A program made the position numbers and the translations under genes. Below, piece by piece: positions 7,677-10,646 of a stretch of DNA of 10,646 nucleotides; positions within the stretch are counted from its first letter, which is position 1; every line of letters starts with the position of its first letter. The notes under the pieces are model-generated. The model had not been told where the DNA came from. It did no database searches and saw only the letters and a program-made list of their open reading frames with translations. Source of the DNA: Bacteroides sp. (GTDB taxonomy: Bacteria > Bacteroidota > Bacteroidia > Bacteroidales > Bacteroidaceae); NCBI GenBank assembly GCA_030151845.1, contig JASLCM010000093.1, positions 1 to 10,646 on the forward strand. The letters run 5' to 3'.

Positions 7677-9053
7677 TTAGTCTTTGCTCTTAGACTTTGC
7701 TATTTCCAAGGCTCTTGTTGTTATAAAGTACTTTGATAATGTGTTGCTCTCTTCCCACTGGGGAATATTCTGATTCTTAATATAATCAATGTAACAGTTA
7801 ATAACTTTTGTAAAATGGGCTTCATGTCCCAATCTATATTCATTAGGGATATTGATCAAAAAGAGATTTTCACCTTCTTCTCTAATCGTTAATTTAGGGT
7901 ACTCTTTTTGTAAGCTATTTATTTCTTCGGTTAGGTTTGTTATAAATTCTTCGACTGACTGACCTGAATCGCTCCTTCTTTCTACATATAGTTGAGGCTT
8001 ATAGTCTTGCTCCTTTCCTTGAAGAATTAACAAGTTCGCATTATTACCTCTTACAATAAACTTAGAGGTATCTCCACCCCCTTTAGGTGCCTCTAAATCC
8101 CATCTCACCTTAACACTCATAGGTACTCCTTTTATTGAAAAGAGAATAGATCCATTGGAGTATACTTGCAACGTATCATTTACAATTGCATTGTTAAGAA
8201 AACTAGGAAATTGATTGAGAGTGGTGGACTTTGTGAACTCTTCTAAAGATAGTGCTGTAAAATCTCGAGTAGCATCTACAACAGTTACATCTTGATCATA
8301 TACAATTGCTGTTTCTGGAAAACATTTCCACATCATCTGATCAATGAGATGTGTCGTTACATCTGTTATTCCATCTCCTTGTTGAGTAACATCATAATAC
8401 CAGGCTGGCCTTATCAACCTACTTCCTGAGACCTCTTTTATAAAATGATGAGTACTCTCCGATGTTACTACAGGATTATCTAGTGTGCCTTCAGCTAAAC
8501 CTCCAAAAAGAGTAGTTTGCATTAGGGCTTTTTGAATAACATTTAAAACATCATAACGCTCCGTCATCAAGTCATAAAGAACGACCTTTTTATTATCGGC
8601 ATCTTTATAGGCTTGTCTTAATAAGGGGAACTGCTCTGCTGTTATTATCATAGGTTTATCAGATAAAACATTTATTCCAGCTGCAATAGTTCTACTAATA
8701 TAATCAGCCTTATCGCTATTGTTCCCAGCAAGCAGAACAATATCCCCATTTTTATCACTCAACATTCTTTCAACAAAATCATCTCCAACATAGACTATTT
8801 GATTCCAGTCTGTTGGATTTTCCTCTCTATGATTATAAGATTCAACCAATGCAAGATGCGACTTCAAATGCATACTATCTGGTGCATACACAAAAACATC
8901 ACTTCTCAACATAGGATGGCTATTCTTCTGTAATAATGCAGCATGAAAATGTGCTGGATCAAGAGTTATTAACCCAAGTCCATCATCAACCGACTTAGAT
9001 TTACAGGAAAGCAAAAACAAGATTGAAAAAAGATAGATGAGTTTTTTATACAT
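7677..9053 (-). CDS. Gfo/Idh/MocA-type oxidoreductase-like lipoprotein
   Basis: The product has 458 residues. A lipoprotein signal ends in LFLLSC, with the acylated cysteine at 17, followed by KSKSVDD. The N-terminal half has the Gfo/Idh pattern: a first strand GLGLITLDPAHFHAALLQ at 25-42, an NSDKADYI stretch at 112-119, AGINVLSDKPM at 125-135 (the EKP-type lysine at 133), and a DxxxH pair D231/H235 in GDGITDVTTHLID. The usual GxGxxG dinucleotide loop is absent. The C-terminal part (about 300-440) is unlike ordinary dehydrogenases and resembles the putative oxidoreductase C-terminal domain known in Bacteroidetes lipoproteins; that is recalled from family knowledge. It starts 2 nt after the stop of the preceding oxidoreductase gene (TAA-TT-ATG), which suggests translational coupling. 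It probably acts on a sugar or sugar acid at a membrane facing the periplasm or outside. Substrate and cofactor use are unknown, and a non-redox role is possible. Confidence 0.82.
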   Translation of the reverse strand: MYKKLIYLFSILFLLSCKSKSVDDGLGLITLDPAHFHAALLQKNSHPMLRSDVFVYAPDSMHLKSHLALVESYNHREENPTDWNQIVYVGDDFVERMLSDKNGDIVLLAGNNSDKADYISRTIAAGINVLSDKPMIITAEQFPLLRQAYKDADNKKVVLYDLMTERYDVLNVIQKALMQTTLFGGLAEGTLDNPVVTSESTHHFIKEVSGSRLIRPAWYYDVTQQGDGITDVTTHLIDQMMWKCFPETAIVYDQDVTVVDATRDFTALSLEEFTKSTTLNQFPSFLNNAIVNDTLQVYSNGSILFSIKGVPMSVKVRWDLEAPKGGGDTSKFIVRGNNANLLILQGKEQDYKPQLYVERRSDSGQSVEEFITNLTEEINSLQKEYPKLTIREEGENLFLINIPNEYRLGHEAHFTKVINCYIDYIKNQNIPQWEESNTLSKYFITTRALEIAKSKSKD

Positions 9054-9055
9054 AA

Positions 9056-10045
9056 TTATAGTTTTAAAGATTCAGATTTGGCCTTTTCAAAAACTTCTTT
9101 CATAGATACTGGCTTCCCACCTTGTCTTTTACTCTCATTAGCGGCCTCCATAAATGTAAAAATCTCTAGGGTTTCATCAAAAGAGACTGGTGCTTCTTTC
9201 GTTCTGAAAAACTGGAGTATCTCTTTTAATAAATCTTTATAGCCATCATATCCTCCAACCTGAGCAGCCTGCTCTGTTGTAAAGGCAGTTCCTCCAAAAA
9301 CATGTTTTCCTTCTCTTACACCACGAAATGTACCTATTCTATTGTCATTCCACTTGCCTACAGCTACTACAGTTCCTTCTGTTGAAGTACAGGATACTGT
9401 TTCACATCCTACCCCCATTATAGTATATAACGTTTCTACTCCATGTATTCCATACCAATAGTTATCAGCATGTGATGGTTCATTTACACAAGGGGAATAA
9501 CAGTCTGCACCTACAACTTTGCCCATTTTCCCCGCTCTTATTTCTTGATTCTTAGGAACAAAGCGTAAAGCAGAAGAAGTAAACATCGGAACTTTGTATT
9601 TCTCCGCCAATCGAATTATTGCAATTGCTTGAGGTAGGTTTGCCCCTATTGGTTTATCGATAAAGACTGTTTTACCAGCCTTAAAAACCTCTTCAGCCTG
9701 AGCTAAATGCTCATTTCCATCGTTAGTCTCTAAGAGTACGCAATCGACCTCTTTTAGGAGCTCCGCGATAGAGTTTACAATCTTTACTCCATGAGCTTTT
9801 GCCTCTTCTGTATATTTAGGAATTCTATCGTAACTGGATTTTATTTTCCTTGAACCATAAGGATAAGCAGCTACTACCTTAAACCCTTCATAAGGTTTTT
9901 CTTTCGTTTCTGCATTTAACATCTTTATAAAAGCTGGTGCATGTGATGTATCTAACCCAATAACACCCACTTTTATATCACTCCCTTTTGCAAAGGTTAA
10001 CAAACTAATCAAACTTATCACAACGAAAAACAGTACTCTTTTCAT
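9056..10045 (-). CDS. Exported Gfo/Idh/MocA-family oxidoreductase
   Basis: The product has 329 residues. A Sec-type signal peptide (MKRVLFFVVISLISLLTFA, likely cleaved after Ala19) leads straight into the first Rossmann strand at 23 (DIKVGVIGLDTSHAPAF). The nucleotide loop reads GLDTSH instead of GxGxxG, a pattern I associate with one branch of the family. Further motifs are VDCVLLETNDGNEHLAQA at 100-117, the catalytic-lysine motif FIDKPIG at 128-134, a conserved TSSALRF at 156-162, and YWYGIHGVETLYTIMG at 196-211, whose His201 sits where the family has its active-site histidine. The C-terminal helix FMEAANESKRQGGKPVSM is typical of sugar dehydrogenases. No twin-arginine motif is present. It starts 2 nt after the nagB-like stop (TAG-AT-ATG). 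It likely oxidises, reduces or epimerises a sugar-type substrate outside the cytoplasm; the substrate is unknown. Confidence 0.86.
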   Translation of the reverse strand: MKRVLFFVVISLISLLTFAKGSDIKVGVIGLDTSHAPAFIKMLNAETKEKPYEGFKVVAAYPYGSRKIKSSYDRIPKYTEEAKAHGVKIVNSIAELLKEVDCVLLETNDGNEHLAQAEEVFKAGKTVFIDKPIGANLPQAIAIIRLAEKYKVPMFTSSALRFVPKNQEIRAGKMGKVVGADCYSPCVNEPSHADNYWYGIHGVETLYTIMGVGCETVSCTSTEGTVVAVGKWNDNRIGTFRGVREGKHVFGGTAFTTEQAAQVGGYDGYKDLLKEILQFFRTKEAPVSFDETLEIFTFMEAANESKRQGGKPVSMKEVFEKAKSESLKL

Positions 10046-10047
10046 AT

Positions 10048-10646
10048 CTATAATTCTTTAAGGTTCAATTTTCTAGCGCTCTCTTTATCTAAGTAAAGAT
10101 AAGATTCACTTTTAGTTCTTAAAACTGAGGCTGGACATTTTTCTTCTATCTCTCCATGAATTGTATTTTTTACAGCCTCTGCTTTACTCTCTCCTGGCAC
10201 AATACAATAAATATAGTCTGATGCCATTATTGCAGGAACTGTTAATGTGTATGCCTGTTTAGGCACTTCAGGAAGAGAGTTAAAACACTTATCATTCACT
10301 TGTTGCTGACGACAAGTTTCATCTAAGTCCACTATTTTAACAAGTTCAGGGTCATCAAAATTTGCAACATGTGGATCATTAAATGCGATATGTCCGTTCT
10401 CACCAATACCAATACAAGCCACATCAATAGGAGTTTCTTGTATCAGTTTAGCATAACGATCACATTCTGCTTCAGGGTTTCTACTTTCTGCATTCAGATA
10501 GTTGATAGTGCGAAAAGGTAACTTTGAGAATAAATTCTCATTTAAAAATTCAGCAAACCTTTGAGGTGAATTGGCAGGAAGACCTATATACTCATCCAAA
10601 TGATAGGCATTTACCCGACTCCAATCAACAGAGTTGCTCTCACATA
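10048..10646 (-). CDS. Divergent glucosamine-6-phosphate deaminase (NagB-like), C-terminal 198 residues (5' end beyond window)
   Basis: NagB enzymes convert glucosamine-6-phosphate to fructose-6-phosphate plus ammonia in the cytoplasm. The frame is open to the window edge, and the upstream part (WSRVNAYH) joins smoothly into LDEYIGLP, so the TTG at 10599 is an internal leucine, not a start. About 60 N-terminal residues are missing. The family motifs present are xxLDEYIGL (general-base Asp, residue 17 of the visible part), GIGENGHIAFNDP near 79-91, and a phosphate-sugar core ending CPASVLRTK. Against E. coli NagB, Asp141 is Asn here (also seen in Gram-positive NagB), His143 is kept, and Glu148 is Asp. 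The GENGHIAFNDP form marks a divergent branch that I recall being found with Gfo/Idh genes. It is the first visible gene of the oxidoreductase-SusCD operon, with its stop 2 nt before the next ATG. A related sugar-phosphate isomerase activity is possible. Confidence 0.83.
   Translation of the reverse strand, partial: CESNSVDWSRVNAYHLDEYIGLPANSPQRFAEFLNENLFSKLPFRTINYLNAESRNPEAECDRYAKLIQETPIDVACIGIGENGHIAFNDPHVANFDDPELVKIVDLDETCRQQQVNDKCFNSLPEVPKQAYTLTVPAIMASDYIYCIVPGESKAEAVKNTIHGEIEEKCPASVLRTKSESYLYLDKESARKLNLKEL

Noticed and set aside
10597..10599. TTG as the start codon of the nagB-like gene
   Set aside because: The frame stays open upstream to the window edge and encodes family-like sequence (WSRVNAYH) just before the conserved LDEY motif, so this is an internal leucine of a truncated gene.
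1..10646. CRISPR array, tRNA, transposon or phage elements
   Set aside because: No regularly spaced repeats, tRNA-like cloverleaf, transposase or integrase coding sequence, or terminal inverted repeats were seen; nearly all of the window is coding.

Overview
The window looks like chromosomal DNA of a Bacteroidetes bacterium, most likely order Bacteroidales. Reasons: it is AT-rich, it carries a textbook SusC/SusD outer-membrane pair with lipoprotein and TonB-receptor signatures, Shine-Dalgarno sequences are largely absent before the genes, one promoter candidate has the Bacteroidetes TAnnTTTG form, and the housekeeping order hpt-adk-obg is typical of the group. All nine genes lie on the minus strand, so transcription runs from high to low coordinates. 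Two genes are cut by the window edges: the nagB-like gene (5' end missing) and obg (3' end missing).

Region 1, bases 10646 to 2875, is an accessory nutrient-uptake operon. In transcription order it holds a divergent glucosamine-6-phosphate deaminase-like protein, an exported Gfo/Idh/MocA-type oxidoreductase, a second and larger Gfo/Idh-type lipoprotein, a SusC TonB-dependent transporter and a SusD surface lipoprotein. The first three genes are separated by just 2 nt each, susC follows after 42 nt and susD after 17 nt. SusC and SusD would bind and import a ligand across the outer membrane. The two oxidoreductase-like proteins would act in the periplasm or on a membrane, and the NagB-like protein would act on a sugar phosphate in the cytoplasm. 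No glycoside hydrolase, lyase, sulfatase or regulator is visible, so the pathway inferred is import and redox or sugar-acid/amino-sugar chemistry rather than classical polysaccharide degradation. The substrate cannot be told from the sequence. A strong hairpin after susD probably ends or attenuates this transcript.

Region 2, bases 2756 to 1938, is a lone ApbE-family gene (FAD:protein FMN transferase) with no export signal and several altered motifs.

Region 3, bases 1878 to 1, is core housekeeping: a candidate promoter, then hpt (purine salvage), adk (adenylate kinase) and obg (ribosome-associated GTPase), 22 and 24 nt apart. No gene-free stretch exceeds about 120 bases. I saw no tRNA, rRNA, CRISPR, insertion sequence or attachment site.
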